Assembly: GCF_023091745.1 (NCBI RefSeq)
Contig: NC_068925.1
Span: 73,721,085 to 73,785,084, forward strand
Direction: 5' to 3'
DNA length: 64,000 bases
Source of the DNA: Budorcas taxicolor
Lineage: Eukaryota; Chordata; Mammalia; Artiodactyla; Bovidae
Shown: positions 44,535 to 56,124 of the stretch, one piece after another
Numbering within the stretch: the stretch's first letter is position 1
Layout of the letters: the number at the start of each line of letters is the position of its first letter
The notes under the pieces: generated by a model
Seen by the model: the letters and a program-made list of their open reading frames with translations, nothing else
Told to the model about the DNA's origin: nothing
Database searches by the model: none
Translations under genes and position numbers: made by a program

Positions 44535-45740
44535 TGTTGCTGTTGTTCAGTCGCTAAACTGTGTGCTAAACTCTTTGCAACCCCATGGACTGCAACACAC
44601 CGTGTTACCCTATCCTTACTATCTCCTGGAGTTTGCTCAAACATTGTGATTCATCCAGCCCAGCATTTAGCATGATGTACTCTGCATATAAGTTAAATAA
44701 GCAGGGTGACAATATAGAGGCTTGATATACTCCTTCCTCAATTTGGAACCAGTCCATTGTTCCATGCCTTGTTCTAACTGATGCTTCTTGACGTGCATTC
44801 ATTCAGGTTTCGCAGGAGGCAGGTAAGGTGGTCTGGTATTCTCATCTCTTGAAGAATTGTCCATAGTTTGTTGTGATCCACACAGTCAAAGAATTTAGCA
44901 CAGTTAATAAAGGAGAAGTAGATGTTTTTCTGGAATGTACTTGCTTTCTCTATGATCCTTCGGCTGTTGGCAATATGATCTCTGATTCCTCTGCTGCTGC
45001 TGCTGCTAAGTCGCTTCAGTCGTGTCCAACTCTGTGCAACCCCATAGATGGCAGCCCACCAGGCTCCCCCATCCCTGGGATTCTCCAGGCAAGAATACTG
45101 GAGTGATTCCTCTACCTTTTCTAAATATAGCTTGTATACCTGGAAATTCTCGGTTTATGTACTGTTGAAGCCTCGCTTGAAGAATTTTGAGCATTATCTT
45201 GCTAGCATGTGAAAAGAGCACAATTGTGCAGTAGTTTGAGCATTCTTTGGCATTGTCCTTCTTTGGGATTGGAATGAAAATTAGCCTTTTCCAGTCCTGT
45301 GGCCACTGCTGAGTTTTCCAAATTTGCTGGCACACTGAGTGCAGCACTTTCACAGCATCATCTTTTAGGACTTGAAATAGCTCAGCTGGAATTCCATCAC
45401 CTCCACTAGCTTTGTTTGCAGTAATGCTTCCTAAGGCCCACTGGACTTCACACTCCAGGATGTCTGGCTCTAGGTAAATGACCACAACACTGTGTTATTC
45501 AGGTCATTAAGGCCTTTTTTATATAGCTCTTCTGCGTATTCTTGCCACCTCTTCTTAATCTCTTCTGCTTCCATTAAATCCTTACCATTTCTTTGCATGA
45601 AATGTTCCCTTGGTATCTCCAATTTTCTTGAAGAGATCTCTAGTCTTTCCCAGTTTGCTGTTTTCCTCTATTTCTTTGCATTGTTCACTTTAAAAGGCTT
45701 TCTTATCTCTCCTTGCTATTCTTTGGAACTCTGCATTCAG
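44535..45740 (-). mobile_element. BovB LINE, antisense, internally deleted, SINE-split
   Basis: Antisense BovB whose 3' tail region (44535-44643) is joined directly to an RT segment (44650 onward, CAGCATTTAGCATGATGTAC). The region between, including the YADD motif and the C-terminal part, is deleted. RT sequence continues to 45740, split at 44993-45103 by a SINE. The minus-strand frame 45485-45006 still encodes LEPDILECEVQWALGS and IFIPIPKKDNAKECSNY before running into the SINE. Confidence 0.9.
44993..45103 (-). mobile_element. BOV-A2 monomer inside BovB, antisense
   Basis: Starts with the reversed (CAG)n tail (GCTGCTGCTGCTGCTAAG) and ends at CAAGAATACTGGAG. Target duplication TGATTCCTCT at 44983-44992 and 45104-45113 interrupts the BovB. 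Confidence 0.94.
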
Positions 45741-46073
45741 AGAGCCTTGGAGGGCAGCAAATAGTCCAATAGAGCCAGAACATGGAATTGAGGGAGGGAC
45801 TGTAAGGAGACAAGGGTTCCCTCCCCACTCACACTGAAACCCTTCATATCCAGCCTCCAGCCCCTTTACTCCACTGAAACAAGCTTTCTTGATAAAGTTA
45901 GTAATAATCTCCAGTTGACAAACCCCAAAGGCTTTATCAACCTCAACCTCTCAGAAGCACTGGGCTCTGGGGACCACTTCCTCTTTTCTCAAAACACTCT
46001 CTTGGTTCTTCTTCGTAAAACATGCTCTCCAGTTTTTCTTTTTTATTTATCAAGAGAAGTTGACCTTCTCTGC
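45741..46073. other. intronic DNA, no feature recognised
   Basis: Nothing recognised between the BovB and the next BOV-A2. Confidence 0.5.
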
Positions 46074-46081
46074 TGCTGCTG

Positions 46082-46338
46082 CTGCTAAGTTTCTTCAGTC
46101 GTGTCCAACTCTGTGCAACCCCATAGACGGCAGCCCACCAGGCTCCCCCATCCCTGGGATTCTCCAGGCAAGAATACTGGAGTGGGTTGCCATTTCCTTC
46201 TCCAATGCATGAAAGTGAAAAGCAAAAGTGAAGTCGCTCAGTAGTGCCCGACTCTCAGCGACCCCATGGACTGCAGCCCACCAGGCTCCTCTGTCCATGG
46301 GATTCTCCAGGCAAGAGTACTGGAGTGGGGTGCCATTG
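46082..46338 (-). mobile_element. full BOV-A2 dimer, antisense
   Basis: Reversed (CAG)n tail, first monomer, linker GAAAGTGAAAAGCAAAAGTG, second monomer ending GGAGTGGGGTGCCATTG. CCTTCTCT at 46074-46081 and 46339-46346 is a probable target duplication, though it resembles SINE sequence. Confidence 0.92.
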
Positions 46339-46539
46339 CCTTCTCTAGCCAATCCTTTTTTTATCTCTTTACAGGCTCAAACCTCTTCAGCCAGACTGAA
46401 AGTGCTGAAGTCCTAAAATCTCAGTCTTTGTTTGAATTCTAAACTCCTCCCTGAGCCAACAAGGTCATCCTTGGTCAGAGATGCCACCTATATCCAACGT
46501 CATCTCCAATGATTCCCACACACGTGCTGTCTGCAGACC

Positions 46540-46861
46540 AGAGAATTGCCACAGGGCCTTTGGACATGCCATTCCCTCCTCCTGGAATACTCGTTCCCCT
46601 CCACCTCAACCTTCAGATCTCAAGTCAGTCCACATCTCAGCAGAGGAGCTTTCTGTGATGAGGTCCTAAAGAGCACCACGGATATCCCCTTCACAACATG
46701 TCATGGCACAGTTCTCTTTGTCTTTAAATTCACCTCCTTTTTCCCCATTAGACTGTCACATGGCAAGTGGTCAAAATATAGAGAATGAAAGACAGTAGCA
46801 GGGACCAGACCAGGAAGGACTTTGCAAGAACCTGGATTCCTTCCTAAGGCTAAGGGTGATG
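46540..46861. mobile_element. L2 composite, copy 1 of a local duplication
   Basis: Sense L2 3' sequence (CACAGGGCCTTTGGACATGC, CTCCTCCTGGAATACTCGTT) runs into an antisense L2-like piece (GCAGGGACCAGACCAGGAAG). The same odd junction recurs at 48780-49130, so the two copies descend from one. Confidence 0.65.
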
Positions 46862-47022
46862 GCTGCTTCTCAAAGTATAGTCTGTGCACCACACAAGCTC
46901 CTTAGTTGCTTGATAAAATTCAGATTTGTGGGCCCTACCGCAAATTACTCAAACAGAATCTAGATGTGACCTCCTACTCTGCCAAGCCCTGTGAATGATT
47001 CTAATACACACTATCATTTGAG
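46862..47022 (+). mobile_element. MER5A-like fragment
   Basis: CTTCTCAAAGTATAGTCTGT, GATTTGTGGGCCCTACCGC, then AGCCCTGTGAATGATTCTAA, in MER5A order. Confidence 0.6.
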
Positions 47023-47101
47023 GCCTATTCCGCAGTCCACTAGCAAGAGTAATGTGGAATCTGACCACAGTTTAGACCAAATTTTCCCAGGAACATGCAA
47101 T

Positions 47102-47128
47102 GGGGGGGAGGGGGAGGGGGGCGGGGGG
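47102..47128 (+). other. G-quadruplex motif
   Basis: Four G-runs of 7, 5, 6 and 6 separated by single bases A, A and C. Single-base loops predict a very stable parallel quadruplex on the plus strand. HHAT is transcribed from the other strand, so the G-rich strand is the coding (non-template) complement's partner and the HHAT transcript would carry the C-rich version. Confidence 0.9.
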
Positions 47129-48779
47129 CAATCTGTGATGCCAGGAGCAATCTTCAGTCAAGACAGAGAAGCAACAGCCTGGTTTCCCCTCAACTGACAG
47201 CTACGGAAGCTGGTCGTACTCCTCCCAAGCCCAGGCCATAGGCAGGACACATTATATTATACAAAATGGGCAGCGAGGACAGAGAGGAGAAGCAATGGAG
47301 GGACAGTTCCAGGGGGTCCCGGGATGAGAATCTGAGGTTCAGTGACTCAGACCTCCGTGGGCATAATCTTCCCATCCCAGATGATGCCCACTTCAGCCCC
47401 TTTCTTGTCCTCAGAGGTTCCAAATTGGAGCCTTATCCTTTGCTTTCGCACAAACACCACTGACGGTTCACAATGAGGGTTTCACTCTCCTTCCCACCCA
47501 CTGCAAGCAACAGGACAGCCTCTCTCTATTCTATTGTCCCAGAAATAACGAAAGTCCTTTCAGTTTTCCTTTTCGTGTTGTTGTGGTGGTGGTGATGGTG
47601 GCTGATTAGTTTGCTGGTTTTTAGCTTCTAATGAGGAGGAATGAAAGAGCTGTTATCTTTACTCACACCCTCTTGTCTTTTCTGCACCAGACCCAATAAA
47701 GAAACACAAGTTCCCTCTTGGATTCTAATAGTAAGTCATTCGATACAGAAAAGATAGAAATGTGACATTTTCAAGACGTGCTGTGAGTGGCGTGCCAAAA
47801 AGAACCTCAGGTATCACACAAGCAACAGATTACATGGGAATAGGCAGCATTTTATTAATATAAATGCACCATAAATGCCATCAGGATGGCAGGTTAGCCA
47901 TCAGAAATAAATGAAATTTGACCCACACTTCACATGTAAGCCAATTTCCCTTTTATCTTTGAAAGGAGTAGGAGCCATGGGGGATTACCTTACATTTAGG
48001 AAATAGCAGATGTTGAGGGCCTACTATGTGCCAAGGTCCAGTGCTACCTGATGAAGAGACTACAGACAGCAGGTTTCTGAGAATCTACAGAAAAACACTT
48101 TCAGTAGCTTGTGGATTCCCAAATGAAGGCTTCTTGCCTTATACAAAAATAAATAAATGTCAACGGGACTTTCTTCAATTATCACCAGAGGTAGGAACTA
48201 TACAAGAAAAGAATAAGAGACTTGACCACACACAAATGTAAAACTGAAATATCAAAATACCTATAAATGTTTCAGAGAAATAGTAGGCTGCACTTTGAAT
48301 TTAATCCTCAGAACTGAGGTGGGGCAAAAAGCAACACTAGTTTGCTGAAGGGAGGGTGTGAAAAAGAAGTAAGATCATGCTGAGGGCCCAGAAGGTTAAA
48401 GATCAGCAGATATGGAGCAATTGTCCATCCTTGTCGGCAAAGAGGACATGACCCAGCCTGACGTGGTAAAGAAACACAGGAAGAGGACAGCCAGCAGGGC
48501 GGCCAGGGGCCGGGAGACACAGGAGGGGACAATGCAGGAGATAAAGTCAATGTCTATGCAGCCGCAGGTGAAGCACCCCCCCCCACCCCCACTGAGACAG
48601 CTGCTTCTGGATTGCTGTTTGCAACATGAGGTAAGGTACCAACAGAAGCCCCAGGGACTCCACACCAGTCCCTCAGGCAGTTTTCCAGGGTTAAGTGGCG
48701 ACTCCCTATCTCCTCTTCCCTTTGGTGCAGGGAGGTCAACCCACTGCCCGACTGCCCTCTCTTCTCACCCCCTGCAGAG
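47129..48779. other. intronic DNA, no supported gene
   Basis: A (TGG)n-like patch lies at 47579-47603 and a C-run at 48577-48593. Weak antisense L2/MIR traces lie near 48015-48050 (GTTGAGGGCCTACTATGTGC). Overlapping open frames at 48396-48665 and 48412-48948 show no domain I recognise. Confidence 0.4.
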
Positions 48780-49130
48780 TCCAGGAGGATGGCCTTCTTT
48801 AGGCCAGAGAACTGCCACGGCCTCCCACCACAGGGCCTTTGGACATGCCGTTCCCTCCTCCTGGAATACTCTTTCCCCTTCCCCTCAACAATCCACATCT
48901 CAGCAGAGGCGCTTTTCTGACGAGAACAAATCTCTACACAGGTTGTGAGAGCACCAGGGATCTCCCCTTCACAGCAACTGTCACAATGCAATTCTATTCA
49001 TCTTTAAATTCACATCCTCGTCCCCATTAGACTGTCCCATGGCAAGTGCTCAAAACACAGAGAATGAGAGCCAGTAGCAGGGGCCAGATCAGGCAGGGCT
49101 CTGGGGAATCTGGAGTCCTTCACCTCCCAG
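48780..49130. mobile_element. L2 composite, copy 2 of a local duplication
   Basis: CACAGGGCCTTTGGACATGC, CTCCTCCTGGAATACTCTTT, CACATCTCAGCAGAGG, CCCCATTAGACTGTCCCATG and GCAGGGGCCAGATCAGGCAG match copy 1 at 46540-46861 in order and orientation. By eye roughly four in five bases agree. Confidence 0.65.
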
Positions 49131-49239
49131 GGAGCCAGTAAAGAAGCCACCATCATCCTCAGGTACCCCTGAGTCCCAGAACCCACCACACAAGCCTTTC
49201 ACTCCAGACCCACCCCAGCTCCATTTCACTGGAGACGGT

Positions 49240-49510
49240 GAAAGGCAGTGATCACGGTCACAGACGCTATAGCCACATACTTGGGTTCAAATCCCAGCGC
49301 CACCACTCACCAGAGGTGTCATTGAAGGATTTAGACTGTGTGATTCTGTCAGTTTCATCATTTGTGAATGACGGGGATGACAGAACCTACACCATACGTG
49401 TCTTGTGAGGATTAAATAAATACATAAAAGCACTTAGAAATGTGCCTGGCATGATGTATGCACTTAGAGTTTGCTGCTGCAGCTGCCATTACTGCTATTA
49501 ATACTATCAT
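49240..49510 (+). mobile_element. MIR SINE, near full length
   Basis: TTGGGTTCAAATCCCAGCGC, AGTTTCATCATTTGTGAATG, TTGTGAGGATTAAATAAATA and AAATGTGCCTGGCATGATGT cover MIR from the tRNA-like head to the 3' end. Confidence 0.85.
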
Positions 49511-49527
49511 TGTTACTCCTACTATTA

Positions 49528-49736
49528 CAGCTGACCCTTGAACAACATAGGTTTGAACTGTGCGGGTCCACTTACACTCGATTTCTTTCAGGAGTATATA
49601 TTGCAGTCCTATGTGGTCCAAGGGTGACTGAATCCAAGGATGCAGAATCACAGAGGGCTGACTATAAATTATACATGGACTTTCAACCATCAGGAGGCCC
49701 AGTGCCCCAACCCCTGCATTGTTCAGGGGTCAACCA
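49528..49736 (+). mobile_element. Tigger-like MITE with TIRs and TA TSD
   Basis: Begins CAGCTGACCCTTGAACAACA and ends TTGTTCAGGGGTCAACCA, imperfect terminal inverted repeats. TA dinucleotides flank both ends. It belongs to the MER44/Tigger7-like group as I remember it and is non-autonomous. Confidence 0.78.
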
Positions 49737-50424
49737 TATTCACTGGGAGGGCATGTTTTCAAAGCACTTCCGTCCCCATCCTGCTTCCGCAGTCTTCATC
49801 TGCCACGGTAAGCCCCTGCCTCGGAAGAATCCTGTCTCCCAAGACAAACAGCTGTCAAACTCCTCTCTCACATCCACGTCTGGATGGAATCTCTTTTCTT
49901 CCTATAAGTTTTGCAGCCTTTTCCCGTCACCTGGTATCAAGGATGTGGCACAAGGTCTGATAAAATAACAACAATAATTAAGTAAGAAAGGCAGGCGTCC
50001 CTCATCCCTCACCCGGCAGATTCACTCTCAGGAAAATTGCAAGAAGACGCAATATTTTGACATGCCATGTACACACATTTAATGAGAAAAACAGAGAGAT
50101 GGAGAGGGCAGGGTACCAACAGAGGCCAAGGTGTGCGTATGCACCTGAGCAAGGACATGTCAGTGCAGGTGACACAGAGCAACCATCCCGAATTCAGATC
50201 AAACTATCCAAAAATCTGGCTCTTCGGACCCCGTGTCCAAAATTGCAGAGTGCCCACTACAGGCTGGATACCCCGGAGGGACCTGGGGACATAATGTGAA
50301 CCAAAGCAAGATTCGATCATTGCTCTCAAAAGCTCATCATCTGCTGGAGAGTGAGCAAGTAAAGAGAAAACTACTGCATGGAACGTGGCTGCCGCTGTGA
50401 CAAGCGCGGGGTGGCTGTTCCCAG
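49737..50424. other. intronic DNA, no feature recognised
   Basis: No recognised repeat or gene. Open frames at 50057-50299 lack recognisable content. Confidence 0.45.
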
Positions 50425-50550
50425 AGGTGAGTATTGTAACATCTCCACTTTCCAGAGAAGGAAGCTAAGGCATGGAGGGGTCACTGGGTAACAGGGAACA
50501 GAGCCAGGATTCAAATGCAGGTAGCTGGACTCCACGTCTAGGCTCTGGTG
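50425..50550 (-). mobile_element. MIR SINE, antisense
   Basis: AGGTGAGTATTGTAACATCT, CCACTTTCCAGAGAAGGAAG and GAGCCAGGATTCAAATGCAG follow reversed MIR. Confidence 0.7.
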
Positions 50551-50952
50551 ACCAGTGACCAACAAAAGCCTTCCATCTGAAGATGTTCTGGAGTTCCCTG
50601 CATCAAAGCGCTCCTTACTCTAAGAAGTCTGAGGGTCGCTCAGTAGTATGTGGACTGAAAATACTCCCCACACAGAACGAAAATAGAGAGAAGAGCAGAG
50701 AAACTGTCTCTGAAGTCAAAGTAAATCCAGGAAGTAAAACCTAATGACGGTTCCTAAAATCTGCCTCAACCTGAGGTCCCCTTCCTGCTTTGATTTACAG
50801 AAGTCTGCATTTGGAGAAAAAGGTGAAGGGATTGAAGTATGAGTGTAAGAAGAAAGAAAACAAGTCTTCTGAGTCTGTGGAGATGGGACTCAGAAGAGAG
50901 AAGGACAGACTAACAGAGGTACCCAAAGCATGAGGTAGTACAAATGCCCAGC
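50551..50952. other. intronic DNA, no feature recognised
   Basis: Nothing recognised. Confidence 0.5.
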
Positions 50953-51145
50953 TGTTGTTGTTTAATAGCTCAGATGTGTCTCTTTGCGACCCTGTGGACT
51001 GTAGCCCACTGGGCTCCTCTGTCCATGGAATTCTCCAGGCAAGAATACTGGAGTGGGTTGCCATTTCCTTCTCCAGGGGATCCTCCCCACCCAGGAATCA
51101 AACCCATATCTCCTGCATTGGCAGGTAGATGCTTCACAACTAAGC
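50953..51145 (-). mobile_element. Bov-tA SINE, antisense
   Basis: TTTGCGACCCTGTGGACTGT, GGCAAGAATACTGGAGTGGG and CACCCAGGAATCAAACCCAT, then a degraded head. It abuts the tail of the antisense BovB that follows. Confidence 0.9.
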
Positions 51146-51146
51146 T

Positions 51147-51783
51147 GTCAGTTCAGTTCAGTTCAGTCGCTCAGTCGTGTCCGACTCTTTGCAACCCCAT
51201 GAATCGCATCACGCCAGGCCTCCCTGTCCATCACCAACTCCCGGAGTTCATTCAAACTCACATCCATCGAGTCAGTGATGCCATCCAGCCATCTCATCCT
51301 CGGTCGTCCCCTTCTCCTCCTGCCCTCAATCCCTTCCAGCATCAGAGTCTTTTCCAATGAGTCAACTCTTCACATGATGTGGCCAAAGTACTGGAGTTTC
51401 AGCTGTAGCATCATTCCTTCCAAAGAACACCCAGGGTTGATCTCCTTTAGAATGGACTGGTTGGATCTCCTTGCAGTCTAAGGGACTCTCAAGAGTCTTC
51501 TCCAACACCACACTTCAAAAGCATCAATTCTTCAGCGCTCAGCTTTCTTCACAGTCCAACTCTCACATCCATACATGACCACTAGAAAAACCATAGCTAT
51601 GACTAGACGGATCTTTGTTGGCAAAGTAATGTCTCTGCTTTTGAATATGCTATCTAGGTTGGTCATAACGTTCCTTCCAAGGAGTAAGCATCTTTTAATT
51701 TCATGGCTGCAGTCAACATCTGCAGTGATTTTGGAGCCCAAAAATATAAAGTCTGACACCGTTTCCACTGTTTTCCCATCTAG
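51147..51783 (-). mobile_element. BovB LINE 3' fragment, antisense
   Basis: Starts with the reversed tail CAGTTCAGTTCAGTTCAGTC and extends about 640 bp to CCATCTA at 51783, where homology stops. Minus-strand frames 51768-51532 and 51357-51163 keep YGCESWTVKK and GRRRRGRPRMRW. It is 5'-truncated downstream of the RT catalytic site. Confidence 0.92.
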
Positions 51784-52089
51784 ACTCCTGGAAATGCCCA
51801 GTAGTGGAAACTATTTGCAAAGAGAACTCCCACAAGAGTGAGAGGGAGGTTGCAATGGTCTAGATGTTGGGGACCCCCATGCTTCCATTTTGCAACCCAC
51901 ACTTCCCATACATTATCTCCGCCCCGCCCCCCCTACCGCCATCACTGTCCACCTCCTCAATCACTCGCCCTCCCAGGCCTTTGTTTTCTCGGAAATTAGA
52001 AAACAAACAGTGCCACCGTCACCCTCATGTCTGCAATTACAATTAGTAGCTAATATGTTCATGTCTACACTGCCTGCTTGTGTTCACTG
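51784..52089. other. intronic DNA, no feature recognised
   Basis: C-rich around 51923-51935; otherwise nothing recognised. Confidence 0.5.
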
Positions 52090-52200
52090 TTTTAGTACAT
52101 GAACTCACTTCATCCTCGTACTTCCCCAGTGAGACAAGCACTATGGTTTGCCCCATTTTAATACCCCAGAAAATGCAAGCATAAGGACGTTAAATCACAA
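52090..52200 (-). mobile_element. MIR fragment, antisense
   Basis: ATGAACTCACTTCATCCTCG, GTTTGCCCCATTTTAATACC, GACGTTAAATCACAAGCCCA: reversed MIR. Confidence 0.6.
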
Positions 52201-52329
52201 GCCCAACTACATATGGGGGAGGGGGCTGGGAGTACTTCAGCACCAGGATACTAGACATCTTATATCCATCCAGTGTGGGGCTAATACAGAACTAGGGATC
52301 ATAGCCATCACCTAGTGAAAGAGTCTGGC

Positions 52330-52430
52330 TCTCATTTAACAGATGGGGAAACTGAGGCAAAAGTGACTGGATCAAGCTACCCACCGAGGGCAGAGCCCGT
52401 CTCTTGTCTACCACACTCCGGCTCTCTGAA
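52330..52430 (-). mobile_element. MIR fragment, antisense
   Basis: TCATTTAACAGATGGGGAAA, CTGAGGCAAAAGTGACTGGA and GGGCAGAGCCCGTCTC: reversed MIR core. Confidence 0.6.
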
Positions 52431-52579
52431 CTGTTACATCTCAGGCTCTGAGCTGGACCAGAGCCTCTCCCCAGCCAGTCCCATCCCTGCCCGCTGCTTC
52501 CCCAGCCCTGCCCATCTCTCAGGCACCTCTGGCTTTGCTACATTTTCCAGCGCAAAACAGTAAGAAGCTATCACCTCCT

Positions 52580-52725
52580 GAGGACCGACTATACCCCAGG
52601 CTTAATCACCCCTCAGCTCACTGCTGTAAGGCAAGTGCTATTCTTATCTCTATTTTAGAAACAAAAAGATTCCCCTGGAGAATTTTAATTATTTGCCCAA
52701 ATTACACAGCTAGTACCTGGCATAG
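52580..52725 (-). mobile_element. MIR SINE, antisense
   Basis: ATTCTTATCTCTATTTTAGA and AATTACACAGCTAGTACCTG: a third reversed MIR within 650 bp. Confidence 0.65.
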
Positions 52726-52997
52726 GAAGCCCTTAGTTACTATGTTATCTTCAAAAAAAAAGTGAGCCCCTATTAACAGCACCTGTTAATAAGCATCTTT
52801 TTCTCCTTTATGTTCACACTTCCCCTGCTTTCCACCCAGCCATGCTGGTAGATAGTGTTTCACAAACTCCATGTTTGCCATCCTGCCCTGCAACCTGAGG
52901 ATAAACATGATTCAAAGGTAGGACTCAAGTGAAGCCAGTAGTTGGTGTGGCTGGTTCTATCACCTACTGCAGGCCTGAACCAACTCTCTATCTGATG

Positions 52998-53310
52998 CTG
53001 ATGTGAACTTTCCCTCAGTCGTGTTCGACTCTTTGTGACCCCGTGGACTATACAGTCCATGGAATTCTCCAGGCCAGAATACCGGAGTGGGTAGCCTTTC
53101 CCTTCTCCAGGGGATCTTCCCAACCCAGGGATCAAATCCAGGTCTCCTGCATTGCAGGCAGATTCTTTACCAGCTGAGCCACAAGGAAAGCCCAAGAATA
53201 CTGGAGTGGGTAGCCTATCCCTTCTCCAGGGGATCTTCCTGACCCAGGAATTGAACTGGGGTCTCCTGCATTACAGGCAGAATCTTTACCAACTGAGCTA
53301 TCGGGACCTA
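52998..53310 (-). mobile_element. BOV-A2-like dimeric SINE, antisense
   Basis: Tail TCAGTCGTGTTCGACTCTTT, then two reversed heads (ACCAGCTGAGCCACAAGGAA and ACCAACTGAGCTATCGGGAC) joined by CCCAAGAATACTGGAGTGGG. Same architecture as the copy at 27480-27805. Confidence 0.9.
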
Positions 53311-56124
53311 AATTCTTCTACTGACCCACTGAAAGCCCAAACTCAAAGCCCCACTGAAAAGGGGGGCTTGGGTTCCTGCCATCCCAGCTCATAGATGTCC
53401 CCATATATTAAGGCCTAGTCGCCACCAACAGTACCCAGATCCCTCTGGAATAAGTAGTGGTGAGTTTGCCTGTGAAGACCAGAGAGCATCATAATTCAGG
53501 AAATTCAGAGGGCAAGCTGTGAGAAATTCCGGGGATAATTGAAATTGACCTGTAACTCACCAGCCACCATGGGAAATTCTATCACTTTGCACACTTTGCT
53601 TCCACAGCTAGAAATCAAATCAGAGTTCTAATTTGGAACCTTAGACACACAGTGTCATCTTTAATGACTTCTGGCAAAAGATGCTCATTACAGACCTCAG
53701 CCTACCTAAATTAAACCATGAAACCCAAAAATTAAGCAGAAAATTCTCAATTTCTCATGTCTGTACAGCCACAGAAAAATCACACAAGTGGGAAAACACA
53801 CACTCCTTAGCGGTTTGTTCTGCCTGCAAATATTTGAGCAAGAATTATACAAAACAGAAGAGCAAATAGGAAAAAAAAAGAAAAAAAAAAAAAAATATAT
53901 ATATATAATAAATCTGTCAGTCAGGCCCTAACTTTCAGGTTTGAGCCGTCTCTGCAAATAGCAATTTTTCGTGATCAATTTGAACTATCATGTCAAGGAA
54001 CATTATCTCTCAGCTGATGGCCAGTTTTACCTCCTGTGTGATGTAGAGCTCAGATTCCTCTGCTACAGTAGGCTGCCGGCCGCAAGTCTTCTCTCGCTGC
54101 TAAGTGGACTGAGAGTGCGGTCCACCAGCATGGAGTTCAGATGTGTATGGCTCCTTTCAAATGGGGGGCTAAAAATCCATCTCTCACCCTCAGCTCTAAA
54201 CCTCATTCAGTGTGGATTTTCTAGAAGCTTAGGTAGCCATTAAACAATCTCTGGAGATGGTTTTTAAGCCTCTTTCCTCCACTTCCCATCCACCATGCCC
54301 TTTGTGTCACTGTATGAATGGCGGCCACAATAGAGCAGAATAATTTGCATCACCAGCTTTCCCAGCTGCTCATGACTCAATTCAACTTGAACCTAAACCC
54401 AGGAAGGGGCTGGAGCAATGCCCAGTCTGCAGCAATGCCTCAGTGATGGCCCAGAGATATTAGATGTAAATAGAAATTACAAATTGAAATTTTTATCTTC
54501 CCTTGACATGTCTTCTTAAGGAGAAAAGTCAGAGAAGATGAGGGCCAGGACCACTATAGGGTTATGCGACCAGATCCTGACTATGAACACGATAAACTAA
54601 GGATGGAGGAAAGTGTGCAAAGGAGAATCTATAAGTTTTATTCCTTCTTTTCTCAGTTAAAAACTACTTCTTCTGAGCCTTAAACTGTGCACCAAATTCC
54701 TCAAAAAGAGTTCATCTCCCTTCCTAAATTCAACAACTTCATGTGGAATAGTTATTGTATACCAAGAGTGAAGCCCTGAGTGTCTCTAAATACAAGTGGC
54801 AAATCAGAAAACCCTTAAGAAGCTAAAGCAAATGTGATGGGAGAAATCCACACCCACGCAAGCTGAAAGAAGCCAGGACACACATTGAGGTCACTCCCAG
54901 GAAGGACCGTGTTTGCCATTTCCGCACACTCCCTTGTATACAGCTCGCTTCAGAAGCACATCACTCCAAGGAGTCACTCGGAGAAACTTTTCATGATCAC
55001 TCTCTTGCCCACAGTAACTGATACGGAGGAGAAGGTTTCAACAACTCAGGGTCCACACTATTCAAGTCTAGTTTCTAACAAGAATGACAAAGGTCTTGGT
55101 AGATATGCTTTCTGCACCTCAGTGGTTTGTACACAACAGAGGATCTTGGACAAAAAATAATTAATTAGCCTAGAGCCAGCATGGCTCCCAAGAGCCAAGA
55201 TTACTTATTACCCCAACCAACACTGGAGAAGCTCTTTAGGAGAACATGCTTCCCAAGATATGCTTGAGCGCAAGCATTCACATCAAGGAGGCCGAGGAAC
55301 CCTGCTGGGTGCCCACAAGGGACTCGTGACATACCCATAGGTCATGCTTAGGTCCCAACCCATTTATTCAGTAAATTACTTTTATGAACACGTCAAAATG
55401 AATAAAGCCTTCCCATCAGGCTCACCTTCCAAACAAAACCACTTCCTGGCTCCCTGGCTAGAGAGAGCCCCTTTTTCTAAATTTACCATTACAGCTGGGC
55501 AACCTATGATATTCGATAAAGTAATTAAAGACAAATCAGAGAAATTACTTACATTCTTTACAATAATCAGATAGTATTTCCAATCCAAAGAAGCAGATGG
55601 CAGCAAAAATAAACTGCATTCACAGAGGCTTAGATCAATTCAGTCCCTGTAATAAATTATGATGGAAAACTAGGATATTGCCTGTTAGCTACCCCCTTTT
55701 GCAAGAGCAACATTAGAGAGAGCAATACTCACTGAGCTCCGGGATGAAATATAAGACTGGATGAACCAGAATGGATTTTCTGAGCAGGGCCAGGACAAGG
55801 GGGCTGCCAAATGGAGGCTTCTAAAGAACACAGTTTAAGTAGATACTGCCTCCCACAGATGCGCGAGTTCCCACCCTCAGGTTCTTACATTAGGCTTGCA
55901 ATTGCAAGCGCCAGCCTGCCACTGGTTTCACGCTGGAAGCGACAATAAAACCCAGCAGCAAGCGAGCCCATCTGGAGAGCAACAGCCAGAAACGGCAGGG
56001 GGCCGAGAGATCTTTCAGAACAGAGACTCCAGGCAGACTGTACGTCCATGGGGCTAAATCAAGAAGACTAAGAACACTCAGAAAAAGCACCCGCCTATCC
56101 AAGGTGCTTGAGTACAGGAGTTAG
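53311..56124. other. intronic DNA, repeat-poor
   Basis: The longest stretch with few recognisable repeats, directly downstream (in HHAT direction) of the exon's flanking intron. It holds one A/TA-rich run (53872-53920). Open frames at 53971-54243, 54885-55160 and 55344-55574 show no domains I recognise. It may include conserved non-coding sequence, which cannot be judged from one genome. Confidence 0.45.
53872..53920. repeat. A-rich / (TA)n run
   Basis: A-runs broken by single G bases followed by TATATATATATA. Confidence 0.92.

Noticed and set aside
48396..48948. Overlapping 89- and 178-codon frames with a hydrophobic minus-strand stretch (LLAVLFLCFFTTSG)
   Set aside because: Initially considered as another HHAT exon, but it matches no HHAT segment I know, lacks splice sites at the right places and adjoins L2 sequence.
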